DNA of 64,000 nt from Paraburkholderia dilworthii (GTDB lineage Bacteria > Pseudomonadota > Gammaproteobacteria > Burkholderiales > Burkholderiaceae): assembly GCF_000472525.1 (NCBI RefSeq), contig NZ_AWZT01000003.1, positions 202,263-266,262 on the forward strand. Direction: 5' to 3'. The notes under the pieces are model-generated. The model did not search any database. It was given only the letters and a program-made list of their open reading frames with translations, and was not told where the DNA came from. This document shows, piece after piece, positions 1 to 10,730 of this stretch (the stretch's first letter is position 1; every line of letters begins with the position of its first letter). The translations under genes and the position numbers were made by a program.

Positions 1-48
1 ATCACGAAAGAACTGTCGGAAATCGTCGGTGGCGCGGCGGCAGTCTGA
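1..48 (+). CDS. atpG: ATP synthase F1 gamma subunit, C-terminal end (partial)
   Basis: The first 48 bases encode the last 15 residues and the TGA stop of a protein ending in ...ELSEIVGGAAAV, which matches the usual C-terminal tail of the F1 gamma subunit. It lies 127 bp upstream of atpD in the standard atp gene order (A-G-D-C). Gamma is the rotating central stalk of the F1Fo ATP synthase. The rest of the gene lies to the left of the window. Confidence 0.85.
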   Translation: MTKELSEIVGGAAAV

Positions 49-157
49 CCTTGACGGGTCAGTTGCACCGCTTCGTGTGCGCCCGCAAGGCGCACGTCCA
101 GGCAACCGCCTCGGGCGATTCCATCGAAACAGCGCCTTTGCGCGAGTGAAGAATTGA

Positions 158-1570
<1,413 letters not shown>

Positions 1571-1670
1571 AGGTCGGGCGTAAAGATGCGGGCGCCGAAG
1601 TCCGCGCGCAATGACTATCAAAGCGGTAGTTTTTGGCAAAGCCGGCGCCTCTCGCTACGCTCTACCCAGC

Positions 1671-1763
1671 CTTGCATGGGACGGGAGTGAGTGCGAACGC
1701 GCGAACTCTCGTCGAGCTTTGCATGGGACCAGAATAAAGCGCTAAAGCGCTAACTCTGGTCGC
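1671..1763 (+). repeat. Two tandem imperfect hairpin units between atpD and atpC
   Basis: Two adjacent units each begin with TTGCATGGGAC and form a hairpin. Unit 1 (about 1671-1716) pairs GACGGGAGT with ACTCTCGTC. Unit 2 (about 1717-1763) pairs GACCAGAAT with ACTCTGGTC and has an inner AGCGC/GCGCT stem. The two stems differ in sequence but keep pairing at the changed positions, which argues that the structure is selected. The 210-bp gap is unusually long for two atp genes, and unit 2 ends about 17 bases before the atpC start codon. Confidence 0.6.
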
Positions 1764-1780
1764 CACAGGAGTGGACACTT

Positions 1781-2206
1781 ATGGCAACCATTAAAGTAGA
1801 CGTCGTCAGCGCGGAAGAGCAGATCTTCTCGGGCCAGGCGAAGTTCGTCGCGCTGCCGGGCGAAGCGGGTGAACTGGGCATTTTGCCGGGCCACACGCCG
1901 CTCATCACGCGGATTCGTCCGGGTGCGGTACGCATTGAAGCTGAAAACGGCGACGAAGAGTTTGTGTTCGTCGCCGGCGGCATCCTCGAAATCCAGCCGG
2001 GCGCTGTGACGGTTCTCGCCGACACCGCAATTCGCGGCAAGGATCTCGACGAAGCCAAGGCCGAAGACGCCCGCAAGCGTGCGGAAGAAGCGCTGCAGAA
2101 CACGGGCTCGAACCTCGAATACGCCACCGCGCAAGCGGAACTGGCGTACGCGACGGCTCAGCTTGCTGCGATCCAGCGTCTGCGCAAGCTGCGCGGTCAG
2201 AGCTAG
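1781..2206 (+). CDS. atpC: ATP synthase F1 epsilon subunit
   Basis: Epsilon subunit of F1, part of the central stalk and an inhibitor of ATP hydrolysis. The 141-residue length is typical for beta-proteobacteria. The N-terminal beta-sandwich begins [17 protein letters not shown] and includes the conserved [17 protein letters not shown] stretch at about residues 27-43; the C-terminal helical hairpin is Ala- and Glu-rich. The start at 1781 follows an AGGAGTGG ribosome-binding site. It is the last gene of the atp operon, followed at once by a rho-independent terminator. The hairpin repeat just upstream may affect its translation. Confidence 0.97.
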   Translation: MATIKVDVVSAEEQIFSGQAKFVALPGEAGELGILPGHTPLITRIRPGAVRIEAENGDEEFVFVAGGILEIQPGAVTVLADTAIRGKDLDEAKAEDARKRAEEALQNTGSNLEYATAQAELAYATAQLAAIQRLRKLRGQS

Positions 2207-2237
2207 ACAGCGCTAGACGATACGTATCAGAGAAAAG

Positions 2238-2262
2238 GCAGCCCGCGTGGCTGCTTTTTTTT
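2238..2262 (+). terminator. Rho-independent terminator of the atp operon
   Basis: A GCAGCC/GGCTGC stem with a 5-nt loop is followed by eight T residues, 32 bp after the atpC stop codon. Confidence 0.9.
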
Positions 2263-2452
2263 GAGCTTTACTTGACGTTTACGGAAAGGTCAGCGAGATT
2301 GTGGGACCGTTTGTTAGAACGCAGGCCACCACCGGCCGTGTCAGCGCGCCGACGTGCTGCGGGTAAGACTTGATGCCGGACAGGCACACGCCGGTGGCAC
2401 AATCGGTTTCGAATTCATTTCAATAGGGCGATCTGCTCACGGAGACAGCACT

Positions 2453-4183
2453 ATGGCAACGCAAGTGTCAGGCGAAGGCGCAATCATCGAACCGAAAGAC
2501 GGTCTTTCATACGTCCGCGGATCGACAGCCATTCCGTTGAGCGAAGCGACGATTGGCGAGTTTCTGCGCGGCACCGTCGAGCGCTTCCCCGACCGGCCCG
2601 CCGTGGTTTTTCGTGAGCAGCGGATTCGGTGGACCTGGAAAGAGTTCGCCGACGAAGTAGACGTATTAGCCGCCGGTTTCCTCGCGCTGGGTATTGCAAA
2701 GGGCGACCGCGTCGGCATCTGGTCGCCCAACCGGGTCGAATGGCTGCTGACGCAGTTTGCGACTGCGCGCATCGGCGCGGTGCTCGTCAACATCAACCCT
2801 GCGTACCGGCTCGCGGAACTCGAGTACGCGTTGAACAAGGTCGGCTGCAAGGCGATCGTCGCAGCGGAGCGCTTCAAGACGTCCATGTACCTGGAAATGC
2901 TGCAGCAACTCGCGCCCGAGCTTGCGACGCACGCGCCCGGCGATCTGCACGCCGCACGACTGCCGGAACTGCGCTACGTAATCCGCATGTGCGACACCGA
3001 AACGCCCGGAATGCTCAGTTTCTCGGACCTGATCGAGCAGGGACGCGCAACGCTCGACGTCGCGAAGCTCGACGGGATAGGCTCGACGCTGTCGTGCCAC
3101 GAAGCCATCAATATTCAGTTCACGAGCGGTACAACGGGCAACCCGAAGGGCGCGACGCTCACGCATAGCAACGTGGTCAACAACGCGCGTTACATCGCGA
3201 TGGCCATGAACCTGACCGAGCAGGACGCGCTGTGCATTCCGGTTCCGCTCTATCACTGCTTTGGAATGGTGCTCGCCGTCCTGGCCTGCGTTTCGGTGGG
3301 CGCGAACATGGTGTTCCCGGGCGAGGCTTTCGACCCCGCCGCGACACTCGCAGCCGTCGCGCAGGAGCAGTGCACGGCTCTGCATGGCGTGCCGACCATG
3401 TTCATCGCCGAGCTCGATCATCCGGACTTTGCCACCTACGATCTTTCACGCCTGCGCACCGGCATCATGGCGGGCTCGCCGTGTCCTATCGAGACGATGA
3501 AGAAAGTCGTGTCCAGAATGCACCTGAACGAAATCACGATTGCGTATGGCATGACGGAGACGAGCCCCGTGTCGTTCCAGAGTTCGACCACCGATCCGCT
3601 CGACAAGCGCACCACCACTGTCGGTCGCATCCAGCCGCACCTGGAGGTGAAGATCATCGATCCGCTTGGCAACATCGTACCGGTGGGCGAGACGGGCGAG
3701 CTTTGCACGCGCGGGTATTCGGTGATGCAAGGGTATTGGGACGACGAAGAGAAAACGCGCGAAAGCATCGTGGACGGGTGGATGCACACCGGCGACCTGG
3801 CCACGCTCGACGCCGAGGGATACTGCAATATCGTCGGTCGCCTGAAGGATATGCTGATCCGCGGCGGGGAGAACATCTATCCGCGCGAGATCGAGGAATT
3901 TCTTTTCCGTCACCCCAAGATCCAGAGCGTGCAGGTTTTCGGCGTGCCGGACGCCCGATATGGCGAAGAAGTGTGCGCGTGGGTTGTGCTGCGCTCAGGC
4001 GAACAGGCGACAGCAGAGGAGATCCAGCAGTTTTGTCATGGGCAGATCGCGCACTACAAGGTGCCGAAGTACATCCGCTTTGTCGACGAACTCCCGATGA
4101 CCGTGACAGGCAAAGTGCAGAAATTCGTCATGCGCGAGCGCATGATCAACGAACTGAAGCTGCAAGAAGGGAAGACGGCCTGA
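2453..4183 (+). CDS. AMP-binding acyl-CoA synthetase (FadD-like)
   Basis: Member of the ANL superfamily that activates a fatty or carboxylic acid with ATP and joins it to CoA. The P-loop-like [16 protein letters not shown] motif is near residue 225, the adenine-binding YGMTETSP motif near 365, the HTGDLATLD motif near 445, and the [20 protein letters not shown] hinge near 465. The C-terminal lysine lies in [12 protein letters not shown] chose the ATG at 2453 (576 aa) because GGAGA lies just upstream, although the frame is open from 2354. The chain length of the substrate cannot be read from the sequence. It is a single gene, downstream of the atp terminator and not part of that operon. Confidence 0.88.
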   Translation: MATQVSGEGAIIEPKDGLSYVRGSTAIPLSEATIGEFLRGTVERFPDRPAVVFREQRIRWTWKEFADEVDVLAAGFLALGIAKGDRVGIWSPNRVEWLLTQFATARIGAVLVNINPAYRLAELEYALNKVGCKAIVAAERFKTSMYLEMLQQLAPELATHAPGDLHAARLPELRYVIRMCDTETPGMLSFSDLIEQGRATLDVAKLDGIGSTLSCHEAINIQFTSGTTGNPKGATLTHSNVVNNARYIAMAMNLTEQDALCIPVPLYHCFGMVLAVLACVSVGANMVFPGEAFDPAATLAAVAQEQCTALHGVPTMFIAELDHPDFATYDLSRLRTGIMAGSPCPIETMKKVVSRMHLNEITIAYGMTETSPVSFQSSTTDPLDKRTTTVGRIQPHLEVKIIDPLGNIVPVGETGELCTRGYSVMQGYWDDEEKTRESIVDGWMHTGDLATLDAEGYCNIVGRLKDMLIRGGENIYPREIEEFLFRHPKIQSVQVFGVPDARYGEEVCAWVVLRSGEQATAEEIQQFCHGQIAHYKVPKYIRFVDELPMTVTGKVQKFVMRERMINELKLQEGKTA

Positions 4184-4359
4184 ACTAGCTGCCCGATGAC
4201 AGGCGTGCGATGACGCAAAGCTGGCTGATTGTTTGTGAGCGGCCCTTGCGCGAGTCGGTGAAGCCGATGGAAAGCGCCGCGTATACCGCCAAACAGCAAA
4301 TCGCATCTAAAAGCACGTAAAAGATGCCATCTTGCAGTGAGCAAACGTTTGGCGAGACG

Positions 4360-4385
4360 AAAAAAAAGCGGGCCTGGAGCCCGCT
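4360..4385 (-). terminator. Rho-independent terminator
   Basis: On the minus strand, AGCGGGC and GCCCGCT pair around a 5-nt loop and are followed by a run of eight T. No minus-strand protein gene ends here, which is the main reason to suspect a small RNA gene upstream of it. Confidence 0.75.
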
Positions 4386-4560
4386 AAAAACCACACGCTA
4401 CGGGGTTAGCGCGAGGAGACCAAAGTAGGAACCGACTGAGCCGACGACCCGGCGTCGACTACGATCCCAACAGGGATGCCCCTTCACAGGGCTTCGGCAT
4501 AAGCCGACCGGCAAGTGCATCGTAGCCGCTCACACCACGCACCCAGCCACATCCGTATTG
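4360..4560 (-). ncRNA. Candidate structured small RNA of unknown family
   Basis: No convincing reading frame covers this stretch, yet the minus strand has strong RNA-like order. A closing CUACGAU/AUCGUAG stem brackets about 55 nt that fold into three small hairpins (UCGGC-UUAU-GCCGA, CCCU-GUGA-AGGG and AUCCC-UGUU-GGGAU). These are followed by CGAC-GUCG and GCGCUA-ACCCCG-UAGCGU hairpins, and then a canonical terminator at 4360-4385. I compared it by eye with 6S RNA, tmRNA, RNase P RNA, 4.5S RNA and common riboswitches and recognised none. The 5' end is a guess; a promoter may lie near 4590-4640. Confidence 0.4.
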
Positions 4561-5071
4561 AAACCGTTGAAGGCATTGTGGGCGAATTAACCAAGGTGCG
4601 CCGTAACAAAGTGTTTCAGGTTGTAACGCCCGTCAGATAAGGCGCTGCGGGATATATTGCGATAACGAGACGTTTAAAACGTAAATTCTACCGATGACTC
4701 AGCGGCAATGTAATACACCCGTTTAATGATATTCGCGAAGCATAGCGCCGCATAAACCGTTAAGCCCATTCCGCATGAAATGGTTGCGTCTGCATCTTTT
4801 TCGTCGGAAACCGCCGTTGTTACAAGTGGTTCCCCGTGCCTCAACAATTTTGAAGCGTAAAGCCGTAGCGGAAAGTGCAACGCAATAAACACGGTATGAC
4901 CCGCTTCGCTTTTAGGGCCCGGTTCACAGCCTTGAGATTTTCGCCTTTGTTTGACTCCAGCCGGCTTTTCGCTAGCCGCGTTACACGATACGGCTGACAA
5001 ACCGTTGCGATGCCGGCGCGGCCGCCAAACTTTTTTGATCAAACGTGGAAGACCGCGGCCAAGCCCTTAGC
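4561..5071. other. Gene-free stretch between the candidate RNA and the PheC-like gene
   Basis: About 510 bp with lower GC than its surroundings. A 122-codon open frame on the minus strand (4674-5042) has no recognisable domain and no good ribosome-binding site, so I do not call it. The left end may hold the promoter of the candidate RNA. I see no terminator for the gene ending at 5072. Confidence 0.4.
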
Positions 5072-5869
5072 TCACTTCAACCATTTGTCTGAAATGGCCT
5101 GATACTCGCCTGTCGCGCGCGAGAGGTGTAGCCACTGATCAACGTACTGCTGGAACGCCACGTCGCCGCGCGGCAGCAGCCACGCTTTTTCGCCATACTG
5201 AAAAGGCTTGTCCGGATGCACGGAACAAAGGCCGGGGTTGAGCTTTTGCTGCAATAGGGTTTCCGACGCGTCCGTCACCATCACATCGGCCTTGCCCGCG
5301 AGGATCTGCTTGAAAATCGTCACGTTGTCCGGATAGACGCTCAGGTTGGCGTGCGAAAAGAACTGCTTCGCGAAGCGTTCGTTAGTGCCGCCCGGGTTGA
5401 CGATCACGCGCGTTCCCGGCTGGTCGATCTGCGCGACGGTCTGGTATTTGTTGACGTCGTCGCACCGGACAATCGGCGTCTTGCCGTCCACCATATACGC
5501 CTGGGTGAAGAACGCACGCTTTTGCCGCTCGAGCGTCGGCGAAACGCCGCCCACGCCGATGTCGCATTTGGCGACGAAGTCGTTCATCAGATTGGACCAG
5601 GATGTCTTAACGTATTCCGCCTTGACGCCAAGCGATTTCGCCAACGACTCTGTCATGTCGATATCGATGCCTTCGAACTGACCGTCTGCCTTGTAGAACG
5701 AGTATGGTTTGTAGTCGCCGGTCGTGCATGCGCGCAGCGTGCCGCGGGCGAGAATTTCGTCGAGCCGCGAGGCTGTCGCGGCTGTGGCCGACGTTTGCGC
5801 CTGCGCCGTGCCGGTGTGCATCAGGACGCCCGCCAGGACGCCGAGCAGTGCAAGTGCTGCCTTCTTCAT
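5072..5869 (-). CDS. Periplasmic PheC-like protein (cyclohexadienyl dehydratase / amino-acid-binding family)
   Basis: A 265-residue secreted protein with a signal peptide (MKKAALALLGVLAGVL...AQA, cleavage near residue 24). The fold is that of periplasmic type II binding proteins. The sequence follows Pseudomonas aeruginosa PheC closely by eye: TTGDYKPYSF near residue 49, DGKTPI near 128, IVNPGGTNERFAK near 156, and DNVTIFKQILAGKAD near 181. PheC turns prephenate or arogenate into phenylpyruvate or phenylalanine outside the cytoplasm. Glu203 falls where I recall the catalytic Glu of PheC. A plain amino-acid-binding role remains possible. The start at 5869 has AAGGAGA upstream. It is divergent from hemE, and no transporter genes are adjacent. 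Confidence 0.75.
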   Translation of the reverse strand: MKKAALALLGVLAGVLMHTGTAQAQTSATAATASRLDEILARGTLRACTTGDYKPYSFYKADGQFEGIDIDMTESLAKSLGVKAEYVKTSWSNLMNDFVAKCDIGVGGVSPTLERQKRAFFTQAYMVDGKTPIVRCDDVNKYQTVAQIDQPGTRVIVNPGGTNERFAKQFFSHANLSVYPDNVTIFKQILAGKADVMVTDASETLLQQKLNPGLCSVHPDKPFQYGEKAWLLPRGDVAFQQYVDQWLHLSRATGEYQAISDKWLK

Positions 5870-6085
5870 TGAGTCTCCTTGGTGTGTGTTGTTGTGTGAT
5901 GAGGCTGTCGGATGATAGCCCGGCAATTCGCGGTTGAACATTGGCCATTCGGCCAGGTTGCGCCGCTGCGGCTCCTCGCGAAAATGCCCTACAAACCTCC
6001 GTGCATCGCAGTTATTGCCCGCATCAAGCGGGATGCGGCGGGCGCGGTCCGGTAAAATGCCTCTTTGCACTCAGTAGCATGCAAC

Positions 6086-7186
6086 GTGGCCCATAAACTC
6101 CTGAACGACACTTTCCTGCGCGCGCTGCTGCGCCAGCCTACCGACTACACGCCTGTCTGGTTGATGCGGCAAGCCGGTCGCTACCTGCCGGAATACAACG
6201 CCACGCGTGCTCGCGCAGGCAGCTTTCTCGGGCTTGCGAAGAACCCGGCGTTCGCAACGGAAGTCACGTTGCAGCCCCTCGATCGCTACCCGCTCGACGC
6301 CGCGATTCTGTTCTCCGACATTCTGACGGTGCCTGACGCAATGGGCCTCGGGCTGGAGTTCGTCGCTGGCGAGGGGCCGACATTTGCGCGGCCAGTGCGC
6401 ACCGAATACGACGTGGCGCGCCTCGCGGTTCCGGACATCGACGCCACGTTGCGATATGTGACCGACGCAGTGCGCGAGATTCGTACTGCGCTGACGGACG
6501 CGCAAGGCCGTCAACGGGTGCCGCTGATCGGCTTTTCGGGTAGCCCGTGGACGTTGGCGTGCTACATGGTCGAAGGCGGCGGCTCGGCTGACTTCCGCAC
6601 CGTCAAGTCGATGCTGTATGCGCGGCCGGACCTGATGCATCGCATTCTCGAGATCAACGCGAACTCGGTGGCTGCTTACCTGAACGCGCAGATCGAAGCC
6701 GGCGCCCAAGCCGTCATGATCTTCGACACGTGGGGCGGTGCGCTCGCGGACGGCGCGTATCAGCGCTTCTCGCTGCACTACATCCAGAAGGTCGTGGATC
6801 AATTGAAGCGCGAGCACGACGGCGAAAAAGTGCCTGTGATCACGTTCACGAAGGGCGGTGGGCTGTGGCTCGACGAAATCGCGGACACAGGCGTGGACGC
6901 AGTCGGTCTCGACTGGACGGTCAACCTGGGCAAGGCGCGCGAGCGTGTCGGCGCAAAGGTGGCCTTGCAAGGCAATATCGATCCGTCCGTGTTGTTTGCG
7001 CCGCCGGCTGCCATTCGCATGGAAGCGCGAGCCGTGCTGGACAGCTTCGGCAATCATCCGGGCCACATCTTCAACCTCGGTCACGGCATCTCGCAATTCA
7101 CGCCGCCGGAGAATGTCGCAGAACTTGTCGACGAAGTGCATCGTCATAGCCGCGCAATTTTAAGCGGCGCGCATGCACCGGCTTGA
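6086..7186 (+). CDS. hemE: Uroporphyrinogen decarboxylase
   Basis: Cytoplasmic haem-pathway enzyme that removes four carboxyl groups from uroporphyrinogen III to give coproporphyrinogen III. The diagnostic motif [10 protein letters not shown] lies near residue 30, followed by [19 protein letters not shown] and the [16 protein letters not shown] stretch near 145; [12 protein letters not shown] is at the C-terminus. The ATG-less start was set at GTG 6086 ([18 protein letters not shown]), which matches the family N-terminus; a TTG at 6065 would add seven unlikely residues. The gene is divergent from the PheC-like gene and precedes priA, an order I recall from Burkholderia genomes. Confidence 0.96.
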   Translation: MAHKLLNDTFLRALLRQPTDYTPVWLMRQAGRYLPEYNATRARAGSFLGLAKNPAFATEVTLQPLDRYPLDAAILFSDILTVPDAMGLGLEFVAGEGPTFARPVRTEYDVARLAVPDIDATLRYVTDAVREIRTALTDAQGRQRVPLIGFSGSPWTLACYMVEGGGSADFRTVKSMLYARPDLMHRILEINANSVAAYLNAQIEAGAQAVMIFDTWGGALADGAYQRFSLHYIQKVVDQLKREHDGEKVPVITFTKGGGLWLDEIADTGVDAVGLDWTVNLGKARERVGAKVALQGNIDPSVLFAPPAAIRMEARAVLDSFGNHPGHIFNLGHGISQFTPPENVAELVDEVHRHSRAILSGAHAPA

Positions 7187-7661
7187 TGCTGTAATCGTTA
7201 CCGTTCTATGTTGCGTCGCAACGCGCTGGGCTCCGTCACTAAGGAAAAATTCGCACGGTGCGGGCCGTCAGACGGCGCTCTTGCAGTTGTCAAGACTTGA
7301 CTTATACACATTCATCACGCTGCGGCGCGGTAGAAGCTTTAGTCATGTCCTGACCCTTGCAAAGTGCGGGCACATTTGATCTCTGCCTTGTCTGGCAAGG
7401 CTTTCGCGGCTTCCAGGAGAAGTGTGCGGCACCCCACAGAAGGCCGCTGTGACGCGGTTTCCGGGCTTTCCAAGCGAAGTTCTCAACAAAGTTATCCACA
7501 GGCAGTCGGGGTCGAGAGCAATTGTTCAGCCGAATCCAAAACTTAGCGCCGACTTTGAAGTTTTACTTTAAGTTCGGCCGCACGATTCATAGCCGCGCGA
7601 TCTCGACTGCATGCCGCGGCGCTGTGACGCGGCTCGTCCTTGACAGCATTCACGCAGCCCA
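7187..7661. promoter_or_regulatory. hemE-priA intergenic region with two perfect DnaA boxes
   Basis: This 475-bp gap contains no credible gene. TTATACACA at 7302-7310 and TTATCCACA at 7492-7500 both match the DnaA-box consensus exactly and point the same way, 190 bp apart. A short AT-richer stretch follows at about 7548-7580. I see no further boxes, so this is not enough to call an origin; DnaA-linked control of priA, or chance, are the simpler readings. Confidence 0.45.
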
Positions 7662-9908
7662 ATGAGTGACGTATTCGTCCGCGTGGCACTGGATCACCCG
7701 CTGCCGACCCTGTTCGATTACCGCTGCGATGCGCGCCGGCCTGCCGTGCCTGGGACGCTGGTCAGCGTGCCGTTTGGCAAACGCGACGTGGTCGGACTCG
7801 TGTGCGAAGTGACTGCTCACAGTGAGGTCCCCGCCGATCGTCTGCGGACAGTGAATAGCATTTGCACTGCGTGTCCGCCGTTGTCGGCCGAATGGCTCGC
7901 GCTCGCGGCCTTTGCCGCTGACTACTACCAGCGCGGGCTTGGCGAAGTGGCGTTGCCGGCGTTGCCGCAGGCGCTGCGCGACGCCTCGCGCTGGTCACGG
8001 CTGCTCGCGCCGGAGGAACGCTACAGGCTGACGCCGGAAGGCCGTGCGGCGTTGCCGGACGCGCTGCCCGCGCGCGCCACTGCGCTGCGAAGCCTCGCAC
8101 AAGCGCTCGCCGCGAGCGAGTTCGTCATTGCCGCCGATGCCCGCGCGGTGCATCCGAAAGCCATCGCTACGCTGGCTGCATGGCAAGCCGAGGGCTGGGT
8201 CGCACTCGAAGTCGTCGACGCAGCCACGGTTCCGCCGGCCGGCGCGACCGCGGCAATGCCTACGCAGACGCTCCCGACTCTCACCGACGAGCAGGCCGCC
8301 GCCGTCGAAGCGATTCGCGACGCGCGTGGCTTTGCGCCATTCCTGCTGCACGGCGTGACCGGCAGCGGCAAGACCGAGGTCTATTTACGCGCGCTCGCCG
8401 AGATTCTTGCCGCCGACGCAGACGCGCAAGCACTCGTGCTGGTGCCCGAAATCAATCTGACGCCGCAGTTCGAGGCGGCTTTCCGCTCGCGCTTCGCGGC
8501 GCTCGCGGACACGGCCATCGTCACGCTGCACAGCGGTCTTGCGGAAGGCGAGCGCGCGCGCAACTGGTTCGCCGCGCATGCGGGCCACGCGCGGATCGTG
8601 CTCGGCACACGCCTCGCGGTGCTTGCGTCGCTGCCGCGGCTCGCCATCATCGTCGTCGATGAAGAGCACGATCCTGCTTATAAGCAGCAGGAAGGGCTGC
8701 GCTATTCAGCGCGCGATCTCGCCATTTACCGCGCAAAACAGCTTGGCTTGCCGGTCGTGCTGGGATCGGCCACCCCGTCGCTCGAAAGCTGGTGGCAGGC
8801 CGATCAGGGACGCTACAAGCGGCTCACGTTGTCGCGCCGCGCGGTCGCCGATGCCGTGCTGCCCACCGTGCGCCTGATCGATCTGGAGGATGAGCGGCGG
8901 CGCGGACGCGCCTCAGTGGAAGGATTGTCCGGCCCATTGGTCGCCGCGCTCAAGGCGCGGCTGGAACGCGGCGAACAAAGCCTCGTATTTCTCAACCGGC
9001 GAGGCTATGCGCCACAGCTCGCGTGCGATGCCTGCGGCTGGGTCGCCGGTTGTCCGCGTTGCAGCGCATACGTCGTGCTGCATAAGCCCGAGCGCGCGCT
9101 GCGCTGCCATCACTGCGGGTGGGAATCGCGCATTCCGCGCTCATGTCCCGAGTGCGGCAATGTCGACATCGCGCCGATGGGCCGCGGCACACAGCGCGTC
9201 GAAGAAACACTGGCGAGCGCGGTGCCCGGCGCGCGCGTGCTGCGTATCGACGCCGACAGCACGCGTCGCAAGGGCAGCGCGCAGGCGCTCTTTTCCGATG
9301 TGCATGCGGGCGAAGTCGACATTCTCGTCGGCACGCAGATGATCGCTAAGGGACACGACTTCCAGCGTGTGTCGCTGGTGGGCGTGCTGAACGCCGACAC
9401 CGCGCTCTTTTCGCACGACTTTCGCGCGAGCGAGCGCCTGTTTGCGCAGCTGATGCAGGTGAGCGGCCGCGCCGGCCGTGCCGGTTTGCCAGGCGAGGTG
9501 CTGGTGCAGACGCGTTATCCGCGCCATGCGCTCTACCATGCGCTCGGGCGTCACGATTACGTCGGTTTTGCCAATTCGACACTGGGCGAGCGGCGCGACG
9601 CGCACTTGCCGCCATTCGTCTATCAGGCGTTGCTGAGGGCGGAAGGCCGCACGCTCGAAGCCGCGCTCGCTTTTCTACAGCAGGCGGCCGCTGAACTGAC
9701 AGGCATTGCGGCGGCCGAACGCGTGACCGTCTACGACGCAGTGCCGCTCACCATCGTCAAAGTGATGCATGTTCACCGCGCGCAGTTGCTCATAGAGAGC
9801 GCGTCGCGTGCCGCGCTGCAGGCCACGTTGCGCGCGTGGCAGCCGTTGCTGCGTGGTTTGAAGGGCGTGCTGCGCTGGAACCTCGAAGTCGATCCGCTCG
9901 ATATCTGA
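7662..9908 (+). CDS. priA: Primosomal protein N' (replication restart helicase)
   Basis: PriA binds stalled forks and D-loops and reloads the replisome; it is a 3'-5' superfamily 2 helicase. The 748-residue protein has the N-terminal DNA-binding region (FDYRCDARRPAVPGTLVSVPFG), a Walker A motif GVTGSGKTEVY with Lys near residue 236, a DEEHD box near 333, and paired zinc motifs (CDACGW, CPRC, CHHCGW, CPECG) at about 455-505. GTQMIAKGHDF and QVSGRAGRAG are motifs V and VI. Start at ATG 7662; no strong ribosome-binding site is visible. Length and all motifs are normal. Confidence 0.97.
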   Translation: MSDVFVRVALDHPLPTLFDYRCDARRPAVPGTLVSVPFGKRDVVGLVCEVTAHSEVPADRLRTVNSICTACPPLSAEWLALAAFAADYYQRGLGEVALPALPQALRDASRWSRLLAPEERYRLTPEGRAALPDALPARATALRSLAQALAASEFVIAADARAVHPKAIATLAAWQAEGWVALEVVDAATVPPAGATAAMPTQTLPTLTDEQAAAVEAIRDARGFAPFLLHGVTGSGKTEVYLRALAEILAADADAQALVLVPEINLTPQFEAAFRSRFAALADTAIVTLHSGLAEGERARNWFAAHAGHARIVLGTRLAVLASLPRLAIIVVDEEHDPAYKQQEGLRYSARDLAIYRAKQLGLPVVLGSATPSLESWWQADQGRYKRLTLSRRAVADAVLPTVRLIDLEDERRRGRASVEGLSGPLVAALKARLERGEQSLVFLNRRGYAPQLACDACGWVAGCPRCSAYVVLHKPERALRCHHCGWESRIPRSCPECGNVDIAPMGRGTQRVEETLASAVPGARVLRIDADSTRRKGSAQALFSDVHAGEVDILVGTQMIAKGHDFQRVSLVGVLNADTALFSHDFRASERLFAQLMQVSGRAGRAGLPGEVLVQTRYPRHALYHALGRHDYVGFANSTLGERRDAHLPPFVYQALLRAEGRTLEAALAFLQQAAAELTGIAAAERVTVYDAVPLTIVKVMHVHRAQLLIESASRAALQATLRAWQPLLRGLKGVLRWNLEVDPLDI

Positions 9909-10254
9909 GCCAGCTCGCGCGCCGTGCGCTTTGCCTCTGCGTGGCTCACCAAAACATCAATGTCGACATCGGCTGCGCGCCGTGCGGGCGCGCGCTCGCA
10001 CCGTATTCGAATAGCTTGCGGCGGGCGCCGCGACGCGGGTCGCAGTCCGCGTTCCCAACATCGCCGATGCCCGCGATGAAACGTGCGCGCCGCGTGGCGC
10101 GAGTTGCCGATAGCGCGCGGATGATCTGTAGTCGCTGGAACAAAGCATGGTGGATCTCACGGTGTTCACTTCTTCGCGTTCCGGAGCCTGCCGGGCGTCA
10201 AACGCCTGACAAGCGCGCCAGCGGCTTGCGCGGCTTATCGAGCCGCCGCTGCGC
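9909..10254. other. Gene-free stretch after priA
   Basis: About 345 bp of GC-rich sequence between the priA stop and the end of the small membrane protein gene. The open frames here have no domain, no ribosome-binding site and out-of-frame composition. I see no clear terminator. Confidence 0.4.
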
Positions 10255-10425
10255 TCAATCGTTCAATGCAGCTTGCGCCTCGCTGCTCGATGCACCCGAC
10301 GTCGCGCGTGCCCGTCCTTCGGATGCTTCGCGTTTGCCTGAGCCGCCGGTGGCGCCGCGGATGAACAGCACGGCGCAGGTTGCGCACATCGCCCAGATGC
10401 CCAATACGACCAGCCACTTTTCCAT
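10255..10425 (-). CDS. Small single-pass membrane protein, unknown function
   Basis: A 56-residue protein, MEKWLVVLGIWAMCATCAVLFIRG..., with one hydrophobic segment at about residues 4-23 and a hydrophilic Ala/Ser/Gly-rich tail. A purine-rich GAGGACAGGCGAA sequence precedes the ATG. The composition (a clean hydrophobic helix followed by charged residues) is unlikely to arise by chance in a shadow frame. It is transcribed away from putA and toward priA. I recall similar short proteins near putA in Burkholderia, but I cannot assign a function. Confidence 0.6.
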   Translation of the reverse strand: MEKWLVVLGIWAMCATCAVLFIRGATGGSGKREASEGRARATSGASSSEAQAALND

Positions 10426-10622
10426 TTCGCCTGTCCTCACACCCCGTGCTGTTTTTGTGCGCGCATGACGCCGCGCCCGCTATGTCTTCTATAACGGCGC
10501 GGCGGCCGGTTTGATAAGGGCTCGAGAAAAAGAAATGAGGCCAGGGAAAATACCGATCCTTACAGCCGCTCGCAGGCGCACCACGACGCGCCGCAAAGCC
10601 CCGTCACGTAAGGATTTCGCGT

Positions 10623-10659
10623 AGGTGCAACCGTTCGTTCGTACCGGTTGCACCTTTTT
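10623..10659 (+). terminator. Perfect 11-bp hairpin with T run upstream of putA
   Basis: AGGTGCAACCG and CGGTTGCACCT form an uninterrupted 11-bp stem with an 11-nt loop, followed by TTTTTA. It lies about 75 bp upstream of the putA start and is not preceded by any plus-strand gene since priA ended 715 bp earlier. It could be a terminator for a short leader or an attenuator or operator for putA. Confidence 0.5.
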
Positions 10660-10730
10660 ATTGAGAGAGGTACGATTCGCCCAACTTTTAGTCTTTCACC
10701 AGCATTTCGTCTGGTATCCAAGAAGGAAAC

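Noticed and set aside
4674-5042. Minus-strand open frame of 122 codons
   Set aside because: The composition is mixed, no domain or signal is visible, and no ribosome-binding site precedes it. It is probably chance in a lower-GC gap.
7187-7661. Chromosomal replication origin
   Set aside because: Only two DnaA boxes are present, with no cluster of boxes, no clear AT-rich unwinding element and no dnaA/dnaN or parAB genes in the window.
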